Source: Deltaproteobacteria bacterium | GTDB taxonomy: Bacteria; Desulfobacterota; Desulfobulbia; Desulfobulbales; Desulfocapsaceae | Length of the DNA: 54,309 nt | NCBI GenBank assembly: GCA_026388715.1 | Contig: JAPLJF010000007.1 | Location: 1 to 54,309 of the forward strand | Direction: 5' to 3' | In this document: positions 42,397 to 50,451 of the stretch, in pieces | Numbering within the stretch: the first letter of the stretch is position 1 | How the letters are laid out: each line of letters opens with the position of its first letter | Translations under genes and position numbers: made by a program | Notes under the pieces: model-generated | Seen by the model: the letters and a program-made list of their open reading frames with translations, nothing else | What the model was told of the DNA's origin: nothing | Database searches by the model: none

Positions 42397-45300
42397 TCAA
42401 GAAAATGAGATTGCCATGGGGATGGTCTTTTGTTCAGTAACACGCACTCGCTGCTGCCAGAGCGGGCATTGTGAATGGATACACTCTTTGTTTTTCAGGT
42501 ACTGATCGCAGTGGAGCTCTGCCTCTGCCGGCAAGGATACGGGCAGCAGCTCGGACGAGAGCCGGGCTGTTTCGGTGAGGGCGATATAGGTCTCCCGCTG
42601 ACAGCAGCGGCCCCCTTTGCGTACGGCAAGGGCCATCAGGATTCGGCCGGAAAACTCCTGGGCCAGTTGACGCGGTCCTGGGGTCAGCGGCGTGGCCGCA
42701 AATAGAGTGGCCACGCCAATGCCAATGCCGATGGCGGCTCCGCATGCACCCCAGAAGCCGCAGACCCCGCCGGGCACATCGGCGCCGCGGCTGATAGCGG
42801 TCAGGATCTCTTTGGAACCGATCTCTCCGCCACAATTGCGATAACAGGCGAGCAGGATGCCGGGAATCATGGCGTGATGTTCCGGGCCGTGCATGGGGAT
42901 GGACGGATGGCTGCGGATGAGTGTGAGCAGCCTGATCAGATCCTGTTCCCCGGTGGTGGCGCAGATGGACTTGATGACCTCCAGCCCGTTTTCCTGATGG
43001 CAGCGGTTGCAGACAAAATGTCCATCCTGGCAGCAGCCATCGGCAAACCGTGTCTGGCCGCAATAGTGGCAGATCATTGCCTGCGGTTCGGTGAAGTAAT
43101 GCAGCTCACTGCCGCAGCACATGCAGCCGGAGGCCTGCCTGGTCATGTTTCCGGGGGCTGAGCTGGAAGCGCAACAGGAGGTGGCGGGTTCCGTGGCCGA
43201 CGGCGGGGTACAGCAGCAGTTGGTCATGATCAGATTGGTGACCGCTCCTTTCTCGTCAAGGACAAACACCGAATCATCCACAAGAGCAAGGTCAGCCTGG
43301 GTCAACATGGTACGTCTTCCCTTGACCAGCAGGACACCGCTCTCCGTGTACACGGCCTTGTAAGGCCCCCGGTAAACGGCAGCTCTGGATGGACTTCCGG
43401 CGATATCGAGGATGCTTGTTTTTGTTTCCTCCATTGGCCGCCATGCCTGGTAGGTGAGAGAAAAAAAATCCATCCCATCCACCAGGCGATACGGAAAACG
43501 TTTTACCAGGTGGATGGCCACAAATCCGGCTGCCTCCAGCATGGCCACCAGATCTTCCTGCAGCATGGCCCCGCCCAGGCATTCTCCGCGATAGAGCACG
43601 TTATTCTTGATGGCCGGAGGAATGGCCGTATCGGTAATGATATCAGAGATCACCAGTCGGCCGCCCGGCTTCAGGATCCGGAAGATCTCCTGATAGGTCT
43701 GGCGTTTATCAGGACTCAGGTTGATGACACAGTTGGAGATCACGATATCGGCACACTGATTAGCGAGCGGGATCTGTTCCAGAAAGCCCCGGCGAAATTC
43801 CACATTATCATAGCCCAGCCTGGCCACGACCTCTTGTTTTGAGGCAGTGGCGAGATGGAGCATCTCCGTTGTCATGTCAATGCCAAAGACCTGCCCCTGC
43901 GCGCCGACTGCGGCCGCGGCCATGAAACACTCCACGCCCGAACCGGAACCCAGGTCCACCAGGGTCTCGCCTGGCTGCGGGGCGGCATCCGTCACCGGGC
44001 TGCCGCAGCCGTACGAACGCTTCCGGGAATCATCGGGGATAAAATCAGCCTGGTCTTGGGCCGGGGCCAGCGGGTTGACGATATCCGCACTTACAGCCAG
44101 GGCAGCCTGGGCGTAAAATTCACGGACCTGGCTGTGTCCCTTGTCCGAGGCCAGGGAGATCACACAGTTACAGTGGGTCAGGGTCACGCTGCCGCCTGCC
44201 GCCTCCGGGTCAGGACAGTCAAGGCGGATATCGCCCATGCGCAGTGTTATGGCGGCGCGGCCCGATAGTGGCGAGAATGCCGCCTGCCTGCTGATCAGGC
44301 GCAGGGCAATCATCTCATACAACTCCACATAGGGGTCATGGTCCACCCATTCCCCGCCGGTCAGAAAGCTGTGATCAATATCACCGCCGCCTATGATGAA
44401 CCTCAGCGGGTTTTTCTGATAGCGTGGGGAATCAATGAGGGAGGCGTGGCGCAGGGTGTTTAAGACCGGACTGGTCTGCCAGACCGTGGCCAGACCCTGT
44501 GCCAGAGAGCCACAGGCGGCCTCTGCCAGTCCGACCAGGGCCGGGGATGGGTAGATTTCGCCATCCGGCCCTATGGCCAGGGATTCCCAGCCGGCATTGG
44601 ACAGATCATGGCGGGTGCCGGGGGTGGAAAAGACCTGAGCGCGGATGGTTTCGATATTGTCAATGGGGAGCCCGCACTGGTCAGCCCGCTCCCAGGCCAG
44701 GGCCAGATGGGCAAAGATCTCCGCCGGTGGGACAAACTGCTCCCGGCTGCCCTTGCCGCGGATAAAATGGTAAAGCAGATGGATGCTCGCGGCCCCGATG
44801 CCGGCCGCCAGGGTCACCAGCTCAGCCAGATCGGCGATATTGGCCCGACTGACCGCGATGGAGAGGGTAAAGGGGATTCCCGCCTGCCCCAGGGCGGTGA
44901 GATTGGCCAGAAGCTGGCTGTATGCGCCCTTGCCCCGCAGGCTGTCATGGGCCTGTTCCAGCCCGTCGAGGCTGACCTGCAGATGCAGGCGCTCAAGGCC
45001 TTGCAACGCAAGAATGTTTCTTTCCAGGAGCATGCCGTTGGTCAGGATAACCGCATGAGCCATGGGGTTTTGGGATAAAAAGAGGGCCAGCCAGGGGAAA
45101 AAATCAGGGTAGAGAAAGGGTTCGCCGCCGGTGAAATAAAAGAGACGGCAGCCAAGCTCCAGGGCCTGACAGGCGGCCATGTCCAGCTGCGCCTGGGGCA
45201 GGGTACGGCTTTTGGCCGGAGAGGCCGCAAACAGGCAGTGGGTGCAGCTGAGGTTGCAGCGGTCGGTCAGATGAAACCAGCATTCTTTGAGGCGGCTCAG

Positions 45301-45606
45301 GGTCAGTTCCTGGCCGCGTCCCGCATAGCCTTTCCGGCCGGTGATATGCAGGGCCTGCTGAAGGCGGTCCAGGTCGAGTGCGAGCCGGTGTCCATCGGTG
45401 ATGTTTGCTGCAACCATGCCAGGAAAGGCCTTCTGCAGATTGCAGATTGCCTCGGCGAGGCTTCCGCTACCGGTCAGGGCCTGCAGCAATTGATCGCCAT
45501 AATTAGTCGGAACCAGCCAGTCCGGCGTCTCCGGCTGGATATAAATGGCGCGGCCTTCATGTTCCAGCCTCTGCCATCGCCAAGGGATGTGTATTGCTGT
45601 GGTCAT
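42397..45606 (-). CDS. PqqD-like/radical SAM/ArsM-like methyltransferase/DUF5714 fusion
   Basis: A 1069-residue multidomain protein. (1) Residues 1-90 resemble a PqqD-type recognition domain. (2) About 105-430 is a radical SAM enzyme: LTDRCNLSCTHC gives the [4Fe-4S] cysteines C117, C121, C124, and FYFTGGEPFLYPD follows; the SPASM-like tail (IGPDGEIYPSPALVG, IIGGGDIDHSF) lacks most cysteines. (3) About 490-795 is a class I methyltransferase close to arsenite methyltransferase ArsM: LVDLGSGSGVEC, and the three arsenic-binding cysteines match as C534 (SYGCGSP), C626 (SNCVINLSPDK) and C676 (GECLGGAM). (4) A cysteine-rich linker (NCCCTPP, SCC) leads to zinc-ribbon-like CxxC motifs and a DUF5714 domain (GPEHHAMIPGILLACYRNCG). 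Separate radical SAM and ArsM proteins make arsinothricin and arsenosugars, so a carbon-arsenic product is possible. hemG lies 42 bp upstream. Confidence 0.88.
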   Translation of the reverse strand: MTTAIHIPWRWQRLEHEGRAIYIQPETPDWLVPTNYGDQLLQALTGSGSLAEAICNLQKAFPGMVAANITDGHRLALDLDRLQQALHITGRKGYAGRGQELTLSRLKECWFHLTDRCNLSCTHCLFAASPAKSRTLPQAQLDMAACQALELGCRLFYFTGGEPFLYPDFFPWLALFLSQNPMAHAVILTNGMLLERNILALQGLERLHLQVSLDGLEQAHDSLRGKGAYSQLLANLTALGQAGIPFTLSIAVSRANIADLAELVTLAAGIGAASIHLLYHFIRGKGSREQFVPPAEIFAHLALAWERADQCGLPIDNIETIRAQVFSTPGTRHDLSNAGWESLAIGPDGEIYPSPALVGLAEAACGSLAQGLATVWQTSPVLNTLRHASLIDSPRYQKNPLRFIIGGGDIDHSFLTGGEWVDHDPYVELYEMIALRLISRQAAFSPLSGRAAITLRMGDIRLDCPDPEAAGGSVTLTHCNCVISLASDKGHSQVREFYAQAALAVSADIVNPLAPAQDQADFIPDDSRKRSYGCGSPVTDAAPQPGETLVDLGSGSGVECFMAAAAVGAQGQVFGIDMTTEMLHLATASKQEVVARLGYDNVEFRRGFLEQIPLANQCADIVISNCVINLSPDKRQTYQEIFRILKPGGRLVISDIITDTAIPPAIKNNVLYRGECLGGAMLQEDLVAMLEAAGFVAIHLVKRFPYRLVDGMDFFSLTYQAWRPMEETKTSILDIAGSPSRAAVYRGPYKAVYTESGVLLVKGRRTMLTQADLALVDDSVFVLDEKGAVTNLIMTNCCCTPPSATEPATSCCASSSAPGNMTRQASGCMCCGSELHYFTEPQAMICHYCGQTRFADGCCQDGHFVCNRCHQENGLEVIKSICATTGEQDLIRLLTLIRSHPSIPMHGPEHHAMIPGILLACYRNCGGEIGSKEILTAISRGADVPGGVCGFWGACGAAIGIGIGVATLFAATPLTPGPRQLAQEFSGRILMALAVRKGGRCCQRETYIALTETARLSSELLPVSLPAEAELHCDQYLKNKECIHSQCPLWQQRVRVTEQKTIPMAISFS

Positions 45607-45648
45607 TGTTGTCAGTGTTCGTGATTGTTTAATAACTTGCTGAATAAC

Positions 45649-47046
45649 TTAAAAATAAATTCCTTTTACCGCGGCCTCTTCTCTGTTGGCCCCGGCGTTT
45701 TCCCGGATGGACTCGGCGACCCGGGTGGCGCTCTTGATCATATCGTTGAGCCCGATGCCCTCCCAGCCAAAACCGTGAATGAACAGCCCCTGGTGCTCTC
45801 GCATCAACTGGTCGCGCCAGTTCAGGAGAGCGGGGTAGCCGGCCTCCAGTTGGGGAATTCCTCCTTTGGGCCGCAGGACCCTGGCGTAGACCGGCTCACC
45901 CTGCAAGGGCAGCAGTTGGCGCAGGTCAGCCAGTGCCTGGCGGATCAGGGTGGCGTCATCAAGGTCGAGCCGTTCCGGGTGCCGGCGGCCCCCGACCAGG
46001 GCCTCCAGGAGGATATGGCCCTGAGGTGCTCGGGCGGGAAACATGTTGGATGAAAAGAGCGCCCCCAGACAGAATCGTTTTTCCTGTTCCGGGGCCAGAT
46101 AGCCGAATCCTGGCGGCAGGGTGGAGCCTGGGCCAAAGCCCATGGCAATGGTCGCAATCCTGGCTTCAGGGACAGCATTCTGGGGCATGGTGGGGGCAAA
46201 GGCATGGAGCAGGGCTAGGGACGGATTGATGGGCAGGGCCAGCGCCAGATTCCTGGCCTCATGGATTCCCTGGTCGGATTCCACCTCCCAGCCTGATTGG
46301 CCCTTGCGGATGGCCAGGACCCCGCAGTTCAACAGGATGTCACGGCCTGGTTGCAGCGATTCAGCCAGCTTCTCCGGGAGACGCCCCATGCCGCCGGGAA
46401 AACTGGTCATGGCGGGCAGTCCCTTTTTTCCCCCGCCCGTGGTGGTCTTGGTCTGCCTGGCCTGGTTCATCTTGGCAATAAGGCCACGAATCACAGAACC
46501 ATGGGCCTTTTCCAGGCGGCGTACCCCGGGCATGACCCCATCGATGACCAGCCGGTTCAGGTCGCCGGCGTAGGTGCCGGTGAAGACCGCGTCAACATAG
46601 GGCAGCAGGGCCGGGCCGAAGTGGTGCGCCACCCACTCAGCCACGGTTGGTTCGCCCTGAAGTGGTTTTTTGAACAGCTCACCTGCGACCCGAAGCTTGG
46701 CCAGCGGTGAGATCAGGGGGGCCATGATGATCTTCAGTGGGCTCTGCGGGATACAACGCAGGGCGCCGTCCATACAGACATAGCGGACAAATCGGCTGAG
46801 GGGCGCCTTCACGCATTCCTGGTCAAGGCCGGTTTCCTGCAATAAGAGCCGGCTTTCCGGGCAATTATCGAGAAAGCCGTGGGGGCCATTCTCAGCGAGA
46901 AAACCATTTTCGGCATGGCTCCAGATGACCCCGCCCGCCCTGTCAGATTTCTCGAGGATAAGGGACTGGTGTCCAGGGCAGAGTTGCCGCAGTTTATGGG
47001 CCACGGTCAGGCCGGAGAGTCCACCGCCAATGATAAGTGTATCCAT
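45649..47046 (-). CDS. hemG: Protoporphyrinogen oxidase (HemG/HemY, FAD type)
   Basis: A 465-residue FAD-dependent amine-oxidase-fold enzyme that forms protoporphyrin IX (or, in bacteria with the coproporphyrin route, coproporphyrin III). The dinucleotide-binding start is TLIIGGGLSGLTVAHKLRQL; LAENGPHGFLDNCPES and the C-terminal HGFGWEGIGLNDMIKSA (FAD contact) are family features. It is normally oxygen-dependent, which is of note in a probable anaerobe; an alternative acceptor may be used. The radical SAM fusion gene starts 42 bp after its stop, so the two may share a transcript. Confidence 0.9.
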   Translation of the reverse strand: MDTLIIGGGLSGLTVAHKLRQLCPGHQSLILEKSDRAGGVIWSHAENGFLAENGPHGFLDNCPESRLLLQETGLDQECVKAPLSRFVRYVCMDGALRCIPQSPLKIIMAPLISPLAKLRVAGELFKKPLQGEPTVAEWVAHHFGPALLPYVDAVFTGTYAGDLNRLVIDGVMPGVRRLEKAHGSVIRGLIAKMNQARQTKTTTGGGKKGLPAMTSFPGGMGRLPEKLAESLQPGRDILLNCGVLAIRKGQSGWEVESDQGIHEARNLALALPINPSLALLHAFAPTMPQNAVPEARIATIAMGFGPGSTLPPGFGYLAPEQEKRFCLGALFSSNMFPARAPQGHILLEALVGGRRHPERLDLDDATLIRQALADLRQLLPLQGEPVYARVLRPKGGIPQLEAGYPALLNWRDQLMREHQGLFIHGFGWEGIGLNDMIKSATRVAESIRENAGANREEAAVKGIYF

Positions 47047-47088
47047 GATTTTCCTGCGCAGTGTGAAAGTGTGAATAAGGAAGAAATC

Positions 47089-47116
47089 TTGACACTTTGG
47101 GTTCGATGTTTATCAT
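47089..47116 (+). promoter_or_regulatory. Candidate sigma-70 promoter for htpG
   Basis: TTGACA (47089-47094) and TATCAT (47111-47116) are 16 bases apart, about 160 bp upstream of htpG in the region divergent from hemG. A sigma-32-type site was looked for but none was convincing. Confidence 0.45.
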
Positions 47117-47277
47117 TTTGGCCGAATTCAGGTAAAAAAGCAACGGAATAGGACGATGATCGCTGTTAACTTGTGTCGCGCTTTTGCCATCCCTGGCTCC
47201 TGCGACACTGAAGCGTTTCTGCTCCAAGTCTGTTCCGCACCATAACCAGAAAAACCAGAGAATAAGAGGACATTGCG

Positions 47278-49161
47278 ATGACCAGTCAAACCACAACCCA
47301 TGAATTTCAGGCCGAGACCAAGAAACTTCTCGATATCGTTATTCATTCGCTTTATACCGAACGCGATATCTTTGTCCGGGAATTGATCTCCAATGCCTCG
47401 GATGCCCTGGAAAAATTCCGGCACGAGAGTCTGACCGCAGGCGAGGTCTTTGATTCCCATATGCCCCTTGAGATCACTATTGATCTGGATGAAGAGAAGC
47501 ATACCATGACCATTACCGATGCCGGTATCGGCATGACCAGATATGAGCTTGAGGCCAATCTCGGCACCATTGCCCACTCCGGTTCCAGCGCCTTTCTGGA
47601 TGGTCTGGCTGAGGCGGCCAAGAAGGATGTGAGCCTGATCGGGCAGTTCGGGGTCGGGTTTTATGCCGCTTTTATGGCTGCCGCCAAAGTTCGGGTGCAG
47701 AGCCGTTCCTGGGACGGATCGGAAGGCCATGAGTGGGTCTCCGAAGGGACAGGCACCTATGCCATCAGTGAGGCGCCTGGGTTGCATAGAGGCACCAAAA
47801 TCATCATGGAGCTGAAGGATGATGCCCATGAGTATGCCATGAAATGGAAGGTGGAAAATATCATCAAGCAGTATTCCTCCTTTGTCCCTTTCCCGATCAA
47901 ACTGGCCGGAGAGACGGTAAATACGGTGTCCGCCCTGTGGACCCGCAGCAAGAACGATATCACCGAGCAGGAGTATACTGATTTTTATAAGTTTGTCGGC
48001 ACGGCCACCGACGAGCCCCTGTATCGCCTCCATTTTTCTGCCGATGCGCCGCTGGCCATCAATGCCCTGCTCTTTGTGCCCAAGGAGAATTTTGAGATCA
48101 TGGGTTTTGGCCGCGTTGATGCCGGGGTCAATCTCTACTGTCAGCGGATTCTTATTGATCAGCATTCGGAGAATGTCCTGCCCGAGTGGCTGCGGTTTTT
48201 GAAAGGTGTGGTCGACAGCGAGGATATTCCGCTTAACATTTCGCGCCAGTCCTTGCAGGATAACGCCCTGCTTGCCAAATTGCGCAAGGTGATCACCAAA
48301 CGTTTTCTTAAATTCCTCGATGAACAGGCCCAGGAAGATCCGGAGGCCTATCTCACCTTCTGGAAGACCTTCGGCATCTATTTGAAAGAGGGGATCACCT
48401 CTGACTATGAGTTCCAGAAAGAGCTGGGCAAGCTGGTTCGTTTTGAGTCTTCGCGCTCGGAACAGGGGAAACCGATATCCCTTGCCGCCTATGTGGAGCG
48501 GATGAAAGAGGGCCAGGAGGCCATTTATTACATCAACGGCCCCAGTCGCGCGGCGATTGAGGCCGGGCCGTATGTGGAGATGTTCACCAAAAAAGATATT
48601 GAGATCCTCTATACCCTCGAGCCCATTGATGACTTTGTGCTCAGCCATCTGGCCGAGTTTGATGGCAAAAAACTGGTCTCTGCCGACCGGGCGGATCTGG
48701 ACCTTGGCAAGGGCGGCGCGTCAGAAAATAAGGATGAGGCTGCAAGCGAGGAGGCAGCGCAGATGGAGCAAGGGGCCAAGGCGGTGCTGGTTAGTTGGTT
48801 GAAACAGACCCTGGGAGACAAGGTTGCCGATGTCGTTGAGTCCAAGCGTCTGGCCCATGCCCCGGCCATGATTGTCAATCCTGATGGCTATATGACCTCT
48901 TCCATGGAGCGGGTTATGGCTGCCAGCCGCCGGGAAAAAGGGTTGACCCCAACAAGCAGCAAAAAGAACCTGGAGATCAATACCGCCAGTCCATTGATCA
49001 AGCAGCTGGCCGAGTTGCAGAAAAGCGACGAGCCCTTTGCTGCCGAGGTGGCTGCCCAGATCTATGATAATGCCATGATCCAGGCCGGACTGGTGGTTGA
49101 CCCTCTGGCCATGGTGGAGCGGAATTACAAGATTCTAAACCGGGCCGCTGGCTGTGCATGA
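47278..49161 (+). CDS. htpG: Chaperone HtpG (bacterial Hsp90)
   Basis: A 627-residue cytosolic ATP-dependent chaperone with the usual three domains. The GHKL ATPase N-domain shows ERDIFVRELISNASDALEKF, TDAGIGMTRYELEANLGTIA, SGSSAFLD and IGQFGVGFYAAFM; the middle domain has the catalytic arginine loop (PLNISRQSLQDN). The C-terminal dimer domain has ASRREKGLTP. Length is normal. An acidic insert near residue 480 (SENKDEAASEEAAQMEQ) is slightly unusual. The gene stands alone with its own promoter candidate. Confidence 0.96.
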   Translation: MTSQTTTHEFQAETKKLLDIVIHSLYTERDIFVRELISNASDALEKFRHESLTAGEVFDSHMPLEITIDLDEEKHTMTITDAGIGMTRYELEANLGTIAHSGSSAFLDGLAEAAKKDVSLIGQFGVGFYAAFMAAAKVRVQSRSWDGSEGHEWVSEGTGTYAISEAPGLHRGTKIIMELKDDAHEYAMKWKVENIIKQYSSFVPFPIKLAGETVNTVSALWTRSKNDITEQEYTDFYKFVGTATDEPLYRLHFSADAPLAINALLFVPKENFEIMGFGRVDAGVNLYCQRILIDQHSENVLPEWLRFLKGVVDSEDIPLNISRQSLQDNALLAKLRKVITKRFLKFLDEQAQEDPEAYLTFWKTFGIYLKEGITSDYEFQKELGKLVRFESSRSEQGKPISLAAYVERMKEGQEAIYYINGPSRAAIEAGPYVEMFTKKDIEILYTLEPIDDFVLSHLAEFDGKKLVSADRADLDLGKGGASENKDEAASEEAAQMEQGAKAVLVSWLKQTLGDKVADVVESKRLAHAPAMIVNPDGYMTSSMERVMAASRREKGLTPTSSKKNLEINTASPLIKQLAELQKSDEPFAAEVAAQIYDNAMIQAGLVVDPLAMVERNYKILNRAAGCA

Positions 49162-49285
49162 CATAAATATTGAAAAAAAAAGGGCTACAGGCTATATCTT
49201 GAATATTGTTTTTGTATAATATGCAGGTTTTTTCTGGCCTTTTGAAATTGTGTCCAAGAGTTTCCTTTTTAACGGAGAGAATGAG

Positions 49286-49738
49286 ATGTCCACTTGCGCG
49301 ATATTTGTCTCTACACGTCGTTTCGCTGGTTTATTAATCACTGTCTTGCTTTGTCTGGTCATGTCCGGCTGCCATAACCATCCTGTGCGTCATCTAGGCT
49401 CGGATGTCGGTCTGATCAAGGCCGGGGAGACCACCCGTCAGGAGGCGCTTTCTTTGCTGGGGGATCCGGACTCCACGCGGATGGTCTCGGCCACGACTGA
49501 AGAGTGGATGTATCAGGAGGAAGACAAGTCACTGTTGCAGCAGGCACCCGTGGTGGGGGGGGTGTTTTCCGCCAAAGGGGTCAAGACGGTTGTCTTGACC
49601 CTGAATGGCGACATTGTGACTGCGGCCCGTTATGGTGACTATAGCAAGGGTGAGTTTGACTGGAAGAATGATTGTAAGTGGCAGAAGATTGACCCGAAGG
49701 CTGAAACTACAACTGAAACAAAAACCGGTAGTAAGTGA
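49286..49738 (+). CDS. BamE/SmpA-like lipoprotein
   Basis: A 150-residue lipoprotein: signal peptide with FAGLLITVLLCLVMSGC ending in the lipobox MSGC, then a small alpha/beta domain. IKAGETTRQEALSLLGDPDS is the family hallmark of SmpA/OmlA (BamE) proteins (helix followed by LG.P). BamE stabilises the outer-membrane protein assembly complex, but many paralogues are unrelated in role. The start used follows GGAGAG. The stop overlaps the GTG start of pcm (GTGA), so the two genes are translationally coupled, an unusual pairing. Confidence 0.75.
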   Translation: MSTCAIFVSTRRFAGLLITVLLCLVMSGCHNHPVRHLGSDVGLIKAGETTRQEALSLLGDPDSTRMVSATTEEWMYQEEDKSLLQQAPVVGGVFSAKGVKTVVLTLNGDIVTAARYGDYSKGEFDWKNDCKWQKIDPKAETTTETKTGSK

Positions 49739-50391
49739 GAGATCTGACAGATCGTTTTGAGACCATTCGTCAGCGGATGGTACAGGAACAACTGATCAGC
49801 CGTGGTATTCATGATCCGCGGGTGCTCGCGGCCATGAGAGAGGTGCCGCGTCATCTCTTTGTCGATGATGCCATGCAGGCCAATGCCTATGGGGATTATC
49901 CGTTACCTATTATTGACGGACAGACCATTTCCCAGCCGTTTATTGTGGCCTACATGACTCAGGCCCTGCAGTTGACAGGTACGGAAAAAGTTCTGGAGAT
50001 CGGAACGGGGTCGGGGTATCAGGCGGTTATCTTATCGCGACTCTGTGCCAAGGTTTATACCGTAGAACGGCTCAATAATCTGCTTGCCAGTTCTCGCCGC
50101 GTTTTTGACCGTCTGCACTGTTATAATATTCAGTCCAAGTTTGATGATGGGACTTTGGGGTGGCCGGAGTATGCCCCCTATGATGCCATTATGGTGACGG
50201 CTGGCGGTCCTGAGATTCCGGAGCCACTCGTGGCCCAACTGGCAGATCCCGGCAGGTTGGTGATCCCTGTTGGTGATCAGGATATACAGGAATTACACAT
50301 TGTTACCAAAAAAAATGGCCTTGTCCAGGTGAAACTCCTAGAACGTGTTCGCTTTGTTAATCTGATCGGGGAACATGGCTGGAACAATTAG
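49735..50391 (+). CDS. pcm: Protein-L-isoaspartate O-methyltransferase
   Basis: A 218-residue cytosolic repair enzyme that methylates L-isoaspartyl residues in damaged proteins. Family signatures are RGIHDPRVLAAMREVPRHLF, GQTISQPFIVAYMTQAL (substrate loop), VLEIGTGSGYQAVILSRLC (motif I) and TAGGPEIPEPLVAQL, followed by GRLVIPVG. It starts with GTG overlapping the preceding stop codon. A hairpin after the gene (TTCAGCCG/CGGCTGAA) lies between it and a convergent gene. Confidence 0.93.
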   Translation: MRDLTDRFETIRQRMVQEQLISRGIHDPRVLAAMREVPRHLFVDDAMQANAYGDYPLPIIDGQTISQPFIVAYMTQALQLTGTEKVLEIGTGSGYQAVILSRLCAKVYTVERLNNLLASSRRVFDRLHCYNIQSKFDDGTLGWPEYAPYDAIMVTAGGPEIPEPLVAQLADPGRLVIPVGDQDIQELHIVTKKNGLVQVKLLERVRFVNLIGEHGWNN

Positions 50392-50398
50392 GAACGAT

Positions 50399-50441
50399 TT
50401 CAGCCGTGATTGCCACTCGACCTCTGTTGATTGCGGCTGAA
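50399..50441. terminator. Possible bidirectional terminator hairpin
   Basis: Arms TTCAGCCG (50399-50406) and CGGCTGAA (50434-50441) lie between convergent pcm and the lytic transglycosylase gene. No long T-run is present, so the call is tentative. Confidence 0.35.
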
Positions 50442-50451
50442 GCCGCTTCCT

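Noticed and set aside
47128..48648. Long open frame of 506 codons on the minus strand
   Set aside because: Antisense to htpG, with no domain that I recognise and histidine/glycine-rich shadow composition.
49162..49249. A-rich stretch after htpG considered as a terminator
   Set aside because: The possible stem GGGCTACAGGCT does not pair well and the T-run is on the wrong strand.
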